From NCBI GenBank assembly GCA_023489135.1, contig JAMDCE010000070.1, positions 1-16,184 on the forward strand: a DNA stretch of 16,184 nucleotides, written 5' to 3'. Source of the stretch: Chloroflexota bacterium. Its GTDB lineage: Bacteria; Chloroflexota; Chloroflexia; JAMDCE01. The notes under the pieces were generated by a model. It worked only from the letters and a program-made list of their open reading frames with translations. It had not been told where the DNA came from and made no database searches. Numbering within the stretch: position 1 is the first letter of the stretch; each line of letters starts with the position of its first letter. The translations under genes and the position numbers were made by a program. Of this stretch, positions 1-7,076 are shown piece after piece.

Positions 1-49
1 CGTTCAAGGTAATTGTGCTGAAGATGGTAGAAACGTGCTGCAGTGATAT

Positions 50-164
50 TGTCATTCTTAGCGCATGGAAGAATTTCGGGCCTTGTAGAGACGCAGCATG
101 CTGGGTCTCTACAGATCGGGTCAATCGAGAGGTCCTTCGTCGCTGGCGCTGCTCAGGATGACAT
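50..164. repeat. Composite palindromic intergenic repeat
   Basis: The outer arms are imperfect inverted copies: a TGTCATTCT-like end at 50-58 and its counterpart CTCAGGATGACAT at 152-164. Between them, 84-113 is a 30-bp palindrome (TGTAGAGAC...GTCTCTACA, 15-bp arms, one mismatched pair). The arrangement resembles the dispersed TGTCATTCTGAGCG-type intergenic repeats I know from Chloroflexota and other environmental genomes. No protein-coding signal is convincing here. It may be a non-autonomous palindromic element or a decayed one. The inverted symmetry is seen directly; the family assignment is from memory. Confidence 0.6.
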
Positions 165-175
165 GGAGAGCATGT

Positions 176-277
176 GTAGGGACAGGTCTGCTTTGCTCTG
201 GGGAGTGCGCCACCTTGAGTGCCGCAGGAAGGTCGTCGTTCGCGAAAGTTGTTAATGTCGGTGAGACCTGCCCCTAC
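176..277. repeat. Inverted repeat, GTAGGGGCAGGTCTC type
   Basis: The left arm at 176-189 (GTAGGGACAGGTCT) is the reverse complement of the right arm at 264-277 with one mismatch, separated by about 74 bases. The right arm belongs to a 29-base segment (251-279) that recurs at 6722-6750. It ends about 50 bases before the first glycosyltransferase gene. It looks like a dispersed intergenic repeat rather than an operator. Confidence 0.55.
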
Positions 278-279
278 CG
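251..279 (+). repeat. Direct repeat copy 1, upstream of GT operon
   Basis: This 29-base segment contains GTGAGACCTGCCCCTACCG and matches 6722-6750 at 27 of 29 positions in the same orientation. The two copies lie just outside the four-gene glycosyltransferase operon, one on each side. Confidence 0.7.
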
Positions 280-326
280 GTATTCCTCTCTGACACGAAA
301 TGCAGGTTCCTTCCACCTTAGCTTGA

Positions 327-1532
327 ATGGTACGGTGCCAATTGAGGATACTCTACGTCGCCAGCGGAATACCGGTGCCTGGGAACTACGGCGGATCGAC
401 GCATACGGTGGAAGTGGCCAAAGGTCTGGCGGAGCTGGGGCACAAAGTTGACGTTGTTGCCTACGCTGCGAGGGGCGAGACTCCGCGGCTTATCAGGCTT
501 GGTCCCATCGACGTCTACCGCTATTCTGTCCCCAAGAAGGGGTCTTTCGGGAAGGTTTTTGCCGTGGACCGTTTGGTCCGGGAACTGAAACCCGATGTCA
601 TCATGGAGAGATACTATAACTTCGCGGGAGCCGGAATGATTTCGGCGCGGAGGATGAACCGGCCTTCCGTTCTAGAAATCAACGCCCCTGTCTTCGACCC
701 GGATAGGTCGCTGAAGAGCCGGGTGGACCGCTGGCTTTTGGGTGGGCTCATGCGTCGCTGGGGCGAGGCGCAGTGCCGCTGGGCCGATGGCATCGTCACC
801 CCTCTAGCGGGCACAGTTCCCCCGGCGGTTTCCCGAGAGAAGGTTCACGAGATCAACTGGGGCGCCAACGTGGAGCTGTTCAGCCCTGAGCTAGCGGCGG
901 AGCGGCCTGGAGAGGTGGAACGATTGCGGGACAGGCTCGGCCTACCGCAAGAGAGCAGGGTAGCGGTGTTTCAGGGGAGTTTCAGGAGGTGGCATGGTGT
1001 CGGCGAATTCGTCGAGGCCGCCGCAACGGTCCTGCGAGCGTCCTCCGACGTACACCTGCTGATGATCGGCACGGGCCCCTTGTTTAAGCAGATTGCCGAG
1101 GCAATCCGGAGAGAGAAACTGGAGGATAGGCTCAAACTTGTCGGATCGGTGAGCTATGCGGAGATGCCGCTCCACCTGGCGCTGGCCGATGTGGGGGTGG
1201 CCCCTTTCAACACCGTGGTGCATGCGCCGTTGCGAGAGGTGGGATTTTACTGGTCGCCTTTGAAGATATTCGAGTATATGGCTATGGGACTTCCGGTCGT
1301 GACCGCGGACATTGAACCCCTTAACCGAATAATCCGGTCTGGCCAGGAAGGACTCGTTTTTCAGGAGGGTAACTCCAGGGATCTGGCCGCGAGGATATTG
1401 GATGTATTGGGCGATCTCCCCCGGGCCCGGCAAATGGGACAGAGCGCTCGCGAGAGAGTGGTGCAGAACTTCAGTTGGCAGGTCCACTGCCAACAATTGG
1501 AAGGCGTCATCAGAGGTGTGGTAAGAAAGTGA
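327..1532 (+). CDS. GT4-family glycosyltransferase
   Basis: A cytoplasmic, retaining GT-B fold glycosyltransferase that probably adds a sugar from a nucleotide-sugar donor to a growing lipid-linked glycan; donor and acceptor cannot be read from the sequence. The N-terminal Rossmann domain opens with LRILYVASG and the glycine-rich YGGST loop (about residues 20-24), followed by THTVEVAKGLAELGHKVDVV. The C-terminal domain (from about residue 200) holds AVFQGSFRRWHGV and the donor-site motif SPLKIFEYMAMGLPVV, with E316 as the second Glu of the EX7E motif; the first Glu position is not Glu, which is common in this subgroup. The length of 401 residues is normal. I kept the ATG at 327, but TTG at 342 would give the more typical start MRILYVASG; neither has a clear ribosome binding site. 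The stop overlaps the next gene's GTG. First gene of a four-gene operon. Confidence 0.9.
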   Translation: MVRCQLRILYVASGIPVPGNYGGSTHTVEVAKGLAELGHKVDVVAYAARGETPRLIRLGPIDVYRYSVPKKGSFGKVFAVDRLVRELKPDVIMERYYNFAGAGMISARRMNRPSVLEINAPVFDPDRSLKSRVDRWLLGGLMRRWGEAQCRWADGIVTPLAGTVPPAVSREKVHEINWGANVELFSPELAAERPGEVERLRDRLGLPQESRVAVFQGSFRRWHGVGEFVEAAATVLRASSDVHLLMIGTGPLFKQIAEAIRREKLEDRLKLVGSVSYAEMPLHLALADVGVAPFNTVVHAPLREVGFYWSPLKIFEYMAMGLPVVTADIEPLNRIIRSGQEGLVFQEGNSRDLAARILDVLGDLPRARQMGQSARERVVQNFSWQVHCQQLEGVIRGVVRK

Positions 1533-2788
1533 AGATCCTTCTTCCGACGGACGTCTTTCCGCCAAACTGCGGTGGCAGTGGCTGGAGCACCTATCACCTA
1601 GCGAGAGCTTTGAGAGAGCGGGGGCACGAGATCGAGATCCTCGTGCCGGTTGAGGGTCGGAAGGATGTTAGCGAGAGGAACTTCGACGGGTTCAGAGTCA
1701 CCGAGTACGGCTACCAGACGATGTCCTTCCCCGTTTTCCGAAACATCTCCCGCAACGAGGTGCTCTACAGGAATCTGGCCGGTTACCTCGCCGGGTATGT
1801 TAGAAGCGAAGGAATTGACCTTGTTCACGCGCAGCACTCCTTGACCATACCTCCGGCGGTGCGGGCCGCCCTCTCCGCCGGTGTTCCGGTTATCAGCACC
1901 GTCAGAGATTACTGGCCCATCTGTTATTTCTCCACCATGGCGGAGTGTAGCCAGCCGTGCCGCGACTGTAGTGGACGTCAGCTATTGAACTGTCTCCGAG
2001 AGCGAGAAGGTCGGCGAGCTAGTTTTCTCGCACTGTTTCTGCCATACATGCGGGGCAATGTCCGACTGAAGATGAGATGGCTTTCTCGGTCTGACCGCGT
2101 GGTAGGGGTAAGTCGATTTGTCGCGGACCGGCTGAGAGGCTATGTCGATCCAGATCGGGTGGTAGCTATTCCCAATCTGGTTGACCTTGCGGAAATACGA
2201 CGGATCGCCGCAGTATCGGTCCGCCAGGGTGGCCAGGATGGCGAGCCATTTCTTCTTTTTGTGGGAAAGCTGGAACGGAACAAAGGCGCCGAACTACTGC
2301 TGGAGATTCTGCCGCGGGAGCGCTTCGAGGTTGCGACTGTCTTTGCGGGCAGCGGCCGCCTGAGGGACAAGATGGAAGCCGCTGGCATCGTGGAAGGCCT
2401 GCCGTGGCGATTTAGCGGCTGGACGTCAGGAGAGGAGACTCTTCGCCTGATGGCCCGAGCCACGATCCTGCTTTTCCCATCGGGGTGGGATGAGCCCTTG
2501 AGCCGGGTTCTGTTGGAGGCCATGGCCCTGGGGGTGCCCACCGTGGCTATGGCCACGGGCGGGACCCGCGAGATTATCGAAGATGGCCACAACGGTCTCC
2601 TGGCCACTGGCCCGGAAGAGTTTGGCCGGCAGGTCAGGCGCCTACTGGAGGATGAGCCTTTGCGGCGGCGTTTATCGGCCGGTGCGGTCCAGGTGGCCGA
2701 GCAGAGGTTCTCGAAGGATGTGGTTGTGGCGCAGGTGGAAAGGCTCTATGAAGAAGTGTTGGCCGAGAGGGGAGGGGCCGTAGGGTGA
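1529..2788 (+). CDS. GT4-family glycosyltransferase with Cys cluster
   Basis: A second GT4 glycosyltransferase, about 419 residues from the GTG at 1529. That start overlaps the upstream stop as GTGA, lies about 10 bases after GAGGTG, and gives the typical N-terminus VKILLPTDVFPPNCGGSGWS; an in-frame ATG at 1475 lies deep inside the previous gene and is unlikely. The N-terminal domain has the GGSG loop, then RDYWPICYF followed by a cysteine cluster (AECSQPCRDC and LLNC, about residues 131-156), a feature of a known GT4 subset that may bind metal or stabilise the acceptor side. The donor domain has FVGKLERNKG and a perfect EX7E motif, E322 and E330 (WDEPLSRVLLEAMALGVP), then GGTREII. It is likely translationally coupled to both neighbours. 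The glycan made is unknown. Confidence 0.92.
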   Translation: MKILLPTDVFPPNCGGSGWSTYHLARALRERGHEIEILVPVEGRKDVSERNFDGFRVTEYGYQTMSFPVFRNISRNEVLYRNLAGYLAGYVRSEGIDLVHAQHSLTIPPAVRAALSAGVPVISTVRDYWPICYFSTMAECSQPCRDCSGRQLLNCLREREGRRASFLALFLPYMRGNVRLKMRWLSRSDRVVGVSRFVADRLRGYVDPDRVVAIPNLVDLAEIRRIAAVSVRQGGQDGEPFLLFVGKLERNKGAELLLEILPRERFEVATVFAGSGRLRDKMEAAGIVEGLPWRFSGWTSGEETLRLMARATILLFPSGWDEPLSRVLLEAMALGVPTVAMATGGTREIIEDGHNGLLATGPEEFGRQVRRLLEDEPLRRRLSAGAVQVAEQRFSKDVVVAQVERLYEEVLAERGGAVG

Positions 2789-4017
2789 GAGTGGCTGTCC
2801 TGACTCGGGCAATCTACCCCCTGCACGGCTATGGCGGTCTAGAGCGACACGCCTATCACCTTTGCCTGCATTTGGCTAGGCAGGGAGTCGAGGTCGAGCT
2901 TTTCACTCAGCCAGCGCAGGGTCCGATCTCCGATCTGCTGGCTTTTCACGGTTTGCAGGAGAGCGTTCGATCTCATTTCCAAACCTATCCTCGCTTCTTG
3001 TTCCGAACCAATTCCGTGCCCGACAGGGCGGTCAACTATCCTCGGTTTTCTTGGAATATGGGTCAGGCGGTACGGGAGTCGATTTCGAGAGAGCCGATCG
3101 ACGTCGTTCACGCCCAGGGACTGTGCGCCTTTGGCTACGCCTGGCAGCGCCGCTGGGGGTCGGCTCGCGCGCCGCTCCTTTTCAACCCGCAGGGTCTCGA
3201 GGAATTCAAGTCGCCGGTCTTGGGGAAGCGCCTTGGCTATCTTCCCTTTCGCATTCTATCGCGCTACGCCGCGGCCAGGGCGAATTACGTCATCGCCAGC
3301 GATCGCTGTACGCAGGATGAGGTCAGGAAGTTTCTCGGCGTTCCCGACCAAAGGATTGCCGTTCTGCCCAATGCCGTGGATGAACAGGAGTGCCGGGATC
3401 ACCTAAGTGAAATGGTGCAAGGAGAATTGGTGGAGCGGTTTGACCTGAACGGGAGATGGCCCATTCTCCTCAGCGTCGGTCGTCTGGAGGCAAACAAGGG
3501 TTTTCAGGTGCTGCCGGAGGTAGCGAGCTATCTTAACGAGCGATTAGAGGCCGACTGGGTGTGGTTGTTGGTTGGAGATGGCTCGCGGCGACCAGAGATC
3601 AGGGAGGGGATTGCCAGGCGCAGATTGGAGCATCGCTTTCTCCTGGTCGGCAGCTTGACCGACGCGGAGCTGCACAACCTCTACGAGCGCTCCGACCTTT
3701 TCGTGCATCCCACCCTCTACGAGGGCAGCTCCCTGGTCACCCTGGAAGCCATGATGCATGCGAAACCGGTTGTCGCCAGCGCCGTCGGAGGCATACCTGA
3801 CAAAGTCATTCCGGAGCGAAACGGGTACCTTTGCCAGCCGGGGAACGTAAGGGAACTCTCGGAGAACATCGAGCGGGCGCTTGAGGACCAGCAGCGCCTA
3901 GCTGAAATGGGCCGGGAGAGCCACCGCATTGCCACCGAAGAGTTCAGTTGGACGGGTGTCGCCGCAAAGACCATCGCCGTGTACGAGGACATGCTTTCGC
4001 GAAAGCCCAGGAGGTAG
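2785..4017 (+). CDS. GT4-family glycosyltransferase
   Basis: A third GT4 enzyme, 410 residues. It starts at GTG 2785, overlapping the previous TGA as GTGA and lying 9 bases after GGAGG (2771-2775). The N-terminus VRVAVLTRAIYPLHGYGGLE carries the glycine-rich acceptor-side loop. The donor domain shows LLSVGRLEANKGFQVLPE (about residues 230-247), LLVGDGSRRPEI, and a full EX7E motif, E313 and E321 (LYEGSSLVTLEAMM), followed by PVVASAVGGIPD. These are the standard features of a retaining GT-B enzyme using a nucleotide sugar at the membrane-cytoplasm interface. Three successive GT4 genes imply an oligosaccharide of several sugars. The sugars cannot be assigned from sequence. Confidence 0.93.
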   Translation: MRVAVLTRAIYPLHGYGGLERHAYHLCLHLARQGVEVELFTQPAQGPISDLLAFHGLQESVRSHFQTYPRFLFRTNSVPDRAVNYPRFSWNMGQAVRESISREPIDVVHAQGLCAFGYAWQRRWGSARAPLLFNPQGLEEFKSPVLGKRLGYLPFRILSRYAAARANYVIASDRCTQDEVRKFLGVPDQRIAVLPNAVDEQECRDHLSEMVQGELVERFDLNGRWPILLSVGRLEANKGFQVLPEVASYLNERLEADWVWLLVGDGSRRPEIREGIARRRLEHRFLLVGSLTDAELHNLYERSDLFVHPTLYEGSSLVTLEAMMHAKPVVASAVGGIPDKVIPERNGYLCQPGNVRELSENIERALEDQQRLAEMGRESHRIATEEFSWTGVAAKTIAVYEDMLSRKPRR

Positions 4018-4026
4018 GAGCTCAGG

Positions 4027-6696
4027 TTGGAATTCTTTCTACTGGGGATAGTTGGTTTCCCTCTCGTTTTCTGGCTGCCGGGCTTAGTCACTTACCAGGC
4101 TTTGTTTCGACCGGCCGAGAAGAAGTGGCAGCCGGACTTTGGCGAGCGCCTTATGGTGCAGATTCTCATAAGCGTCCTGTTGTCAGGCTGGTTTGGCTTT
4201 GTTCTCGCGGAATTAGCCCTGTTTTCCATCGGTGCCCTCTTGGGCTCAAGCGTGGCCTATTGTCTAATTCTCTTCTTCTTCTTCCGTGGGGGAGCGGGAG
4301 TGGGCCGGCGAGGAATGCAAGCCTTTCTGTCTAGGAGACAAGAGAGAGGGCCGCTCTGGAAAGACTGGAGAGCCCTGGCCTTTCTGGGAACCCTGGCCTT
4401 AGGGGCGGTTCTTTTCTTTCAGCCTGCGGAGATGATCCGGGGTGCTCTCGACGCCGGCGTTTATATGAACACGGGTGTCCACATAGCGCGAGCCGGATCA
4501 GTGCTGGTGCACGATCGCCTGCTGGCTGATCTTCCTCAAAATGCTTACCGGGAACTGATGCTCGGCGTCGACCTCTACCGCTTCAAGGTCAGTTTCCTGA
4601 GGATGGCCGGTTTCTACGCCGTCGATCCGGGGCAGGGTCTGGTGGTTCCCCAGCTTTATCACTTGTTTCCTGTCTGGATCGCCGTTTTTTACTCCCTGGT
4701 TGGTCTAAGAGGGGCGATGTACGCTACCCCGGTGCTGGCGCTCATCTCCTCCGCGACAGTGTTTTTCGCGGCCCGCCGGCTCTTTGGTCGAAGTGTCGCC
4801 CTGGTCGCTTTCTTCCTCCTGGTGATTGGCGGCGTTCAAATCTGGTTCGCCCGCTACTCCGTCTCAGAGATGCTCACCCAGCTTCTTGTGTTTGCGTTCT
4901 TCTACTTCTTCTACCTCTTCCAAGCAGGCCTTAGGAACGGGGACCGGCGGATGGCGGCGGTCTTCGGTGTTCTGGCGGGCGCCGCCCTTGGGCAGACCGC
5001 CCTGGTGCGGGCCGATTTTGTGTTTCTGATGGCGCCCATTCCCTTTTATTTGCTGTATTTGTGGCTGACCAGGTCGTGGCGCCGAGAGCATCTGTACTTC
5101 TTCGTCCCTTTCGGGCTCCTGTTGATTCACGCTCTGATTCATATCGTCTTTTTCACCCGGGTTTACACCACTGGTTTGTACTTCCACATTTTGAGAGCGA
5201 CGCAATACCAGTGGCGCTATGAGGTCGTCCTGATGGTGCTCGTGGCAGCGGTCCTTTTTGCCCTCGACCGGTCTCACAAACGCTGGCGGCCGATTCTCGG
5301 ATGGGGTGAAGCCCACAGACAGTGGATTGTGGCATCGCTGATGGGTATCGTTCTGATTTACGTCTTCTACGCCTACATCTACCGGCCGCATATTATCTCT
5401 CTGGCGTCTATCCGCGAAATAGCGCTGAACCCGGCCCTCTTGACCGGCTACATAGGCGCCCCTGTCACCCGCGGGGCCGCGGGAACCCTGGTCCGGTTTG
5501 GCTGGTATCTATCGCCGTTGGGGATCTTACTGGCTACGGTGGGTATTTTGGCGGTCCTCAGACGCGGCTTTTCCAAGACAACCATCCTCTTTCTTTCGGT
5601 AGTTGTTGTCTGCACTTTCCTGTATGTGCAGCAGACTTTCACCGATAGCCATTACATCTACAGCATGCGCCGTTACATTCCGGTGGTCCTCCCGGCGATG
5701 ACCATCTTCATCGCCTACGCCCTTGTCACCTTGAAGGACGTCGGGGGTCGATGGCGGCCGGCCGGATTGGCGGCGAGCGTAATCCTGGGATTGGGAATGG
5801 TGAGCTTCATGGCTTACACCGGTAGAGTCATTGTGCCGCACCAGGAGTGGTCGGGATCGGTGGACCAGTTCTCGTCGTTGGCGGCGCGTTTCGAGCCCGG
5901 TTCAGTCCTTCTATTCAGCGATGGTCGGGATGAACCCTACGTCACCGCCACGCCAATGGAGTACATCTTTGGTTACGATGTGTTCGTGGTCAGGCGAGAC
6001 AAGCCTGACAATAAGACGCTCGATTCGGTAGTTTCAAGGTGGGAATCCCAGGGGCGGCCGGTTTACGTAATCATGGCGGCCAACGGTGGTAAGCTGGATC
6101 TGCCGGGCCACGATATGAAACCGGTAGGGGAGTGGCGGCTAGATGTGCCGGAGTTTGAGCAGCTCTACGACCAGAAGCCATCTAATGTGTACCGGGTGAC
6201 CGTGCCGCTGGGGATCTACCAGCCGGTGCCCCGTGGTCAGCTTCCTGAGAACAATTGGCCGTTCTCCCTGGACATCGGCGGCGCCGACTACAAGTACCTG
6301 GTCGATGGGTTCTGGGAGAAAGAGGTCAAGGACGGTGTGTCCTACCGCTGGACGGGCCGAGACGGATCCGGCGGAACGATTCGCTTGCCCTGGAAGGCGG
6401 GGCAATCTGAGCTTAGGCTTTCTCTTAGCTTGAGCTCGGGTCCACCGGAGCGGGGCCGAGCGATCCCGGTCAAGGTCTCGCTTGATGGAAACCCTATCGC
6501 TTCTTTGAGCGTCGGGCCAGGCTTTCAGTCCTACGAGATCGACATTCCCGAAGGGATTACGCCTCAGAAATCAGATGAAGTCCTCTTGCACCTGGACACC
6601 CCTGGATGGTCACCGCGCTCACAGGGGATTAGCTATGACCCGCGTTCGCTGGGAATTCAAATCGACTCGGTGGAGGTCTTAGAAGGGCGTCCTTAG
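4027..6696 (+). CDS. Large GT-C-like membrane glycosyltransferase
   Basis: An 889-residue polytopic membrane protein, about a dozen hydrophobic segments from residue 1 to about 602, then a soluble C-terminal part of about 290 residues. The start is TTG at 4027, placed 6 bases after GGAG (4017-4020), only 9 bases after the preceding stop. The first large non-cytoplasmic loop contains RGALDAGVYMNTGVHIARAG with D142, the position where GT-C enzymes of the GT39/PMT type carry their catalytic acid; this assignment is by analogy. In the tail, from about residue 751 (GGADYKYLVDGFWEKE) to the end, the sequence looks like a beta-sandwich, perhaps carbohydrate-binding. Likely role: transfer of a sugar from a polyprenyl-phosphate donor outside the membrane, onto the glycan built by the three upstream GT4 enzymes or onto a protein. 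It could instead be a polymerase or ligase of the same fold. Confidence 0.75.
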   Translation: MEFFLLGIVGFPLVFWLPGLVTYQALFRPAEKKWQPDFGERLMVQILISVLLSGWFGFVLAELALFSIGALLGSSVAYCLILFFFFRGGAGVGRRGMQAFLSRRQERGPLWKDWRALAFLGTLALGAVLFFQPAEMIRGALDAGVYMNTGVHIARAGSVLVHDRLLADLPQNAYRELMLGVDLYRFKVSFLRMAGFYAVDPGQGLVVPQLYHLFPVWIAVFYSLVGLRGAMYATPVLALISSATVFFAARRLFGRSVALVAFFLLVIGGVQIWFARYSVSEMLTQLLVFAFFYFFYLFQAGLRNGDRRMAAVFGVLAGAALGQTALVRADFVFLMAPIPFYLLYLWLTRSWRREHLYFFVPFGLLLIHALIHIVFFTRVYTTGLYFHILRATQYQWRYEVVLMVLVAAVLFALDRSHKRWRPILGWGEAHRQWIVASLMGIVLIYVFYAYIYRPHIISLASIREIALNPALLTGYIGAPVTRGAAGTLVRFGWYLSPLGILLATVGILAVLRRGFSKTTILFLSVVVVCTFLYVQQTFTDSHYIYSMRRYIPVVLPAMTIFIAYALVTLKDVGGRWRPAGLAASVILGLGMVSFMAYTGRVIVPHQEWSGSVDQFSSLAARFEPGSVLLFSDGRDEPYVTATPMEYIFGYDVFVVRRDKPDNKTLDSVVSRWESQGRPVYVIMAANGGKLDLPGHDMKPVGEWRLDVPEFEQLYDQKPSNVYRVTVPLGIYQPVPRGQLPENNWPFSLDIGGADYKYLVDGFWEKEVKDGVSYRWTGRDGSGGTIRLPWKAGQSELRLSLSLSSGPPERGRAIPVKVSLDGNPIASLSVGPGFQSYEIDIPEGITPQKSDEVLLHLDTPGWSPRSQGISYDPRSLGIQIDSVEVLEGRP

Positions 6697-6721
6697 GACT
6701 ATAACCGGTTGAGGTGCGCGT

Positions 6722-6750
6722 GTTAATATCCGTGAGACCTGCCCCTACCG
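6722..6750 (+). repeat. Direct repeat copy 2, downstream of GT operon
   Basis: Matches 251-279 at 27 of 29 positions in the same orientation, sharing GTGAGACCTGCCCCTACCG. It begins 26 bases after the stop codon of the fourth operon gene, so the operon is bracketed by the pair. Confidence 0.7.
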
Positions 6751-6762
6751 CGTCTAGGAATG

Positions 6763-6829
6763 AAGGATTATGGGATAGGCGCGTGAATGCCTGTAATCCC
6801 TAACCCCTGATCTCTAACCCCTATCCCTT
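6763..6829. repeat. TAACCCCT-type intergenic repeat
   Basis: 6794-6829 is a run of degenerate TAACCCCT units (TAATCCCTAACCCCT, then TCTAACCCCTATCCCTT). The segment 6763-6779 (AAGGATTATGGGATAGG) is an imperfect inverted match to its right end (CCTATCCCTT), so the whole could fold. A related, longer inverted array lies at 13384-13441. Confidence 0.5.
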
Positions 6830-6896
6830 CGTCGAGCGTGACCTCTGGCTGACCCCGGACGCGATGATGTGGTACGAAGGTACTAGCCACTCTCTC

Positions 6897-6925
6897 TTGA
6901 CACTCCCGTTATCGCCATCTATACT
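6897..6925 (+). promoter_or_regulatory. Sigma70-like promoter for the 7077 gene
   Basis: A consensus -35 box TTGACA (6897-6902), exactly 17 bases of spacer, and a -10 box TATACT (6920-6925). Transcription would begin near 6932, leaving a leader of about 145 bases before the GTG at 7077. It is the only near-consensus promoter I found in the window, and it separates the secreted repeat protein from the upstream operon. Confidence 0.7.
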
Positions 6926-6980
6926 GCGGCGCGACGTGGTGGGAATCGTTCATCGACTGGCGGGCTGGTGGCCAGTGACC

Positions 6981-6994
6981 GGGTGATCACACCC
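6981..6994. promoter_or_regulatory. Small dyad in the leader of the 7077 gene
   Basis: GGGTG-ATCA-CACCC is a perfect 5-bp-arm dyad about 50 bases after the predicted transcription start. It could be a regulator site or a small leader hairpin. It is short enough to arise by chance. Confidence 0.2.
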
Positions 6995-7076
6995 TTGACA
7001 GTTGACCAAAGGCGAGCGACTAGGGTGAAGGTTAATACCCCGGGGATCGGGAGGAGCTGAGGTAGTAAGGAGCAAC

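Noticed and set aside
43..451. Two short overlapping + strand open frames at the start of the window.
   Set aside because: They run through the palindromic repeats and, in the second case, into the first GT4 gene in another frame; no recognisable protein features.
942..1565. A 207-residue minus-strand open frame opposite the first GT4 gene.
   Set aside because: It lies wholly against conserved GT4 motifs on the + strand and shows no family features or ribosome binding site.
6995..7000. A second TTGACA box upstream of the 7077 gene.
   Set aside because: At 16 to 18 bases spacing no sequence resembles a -10 box (GACTAG at best), so it is not scored as a promoter.
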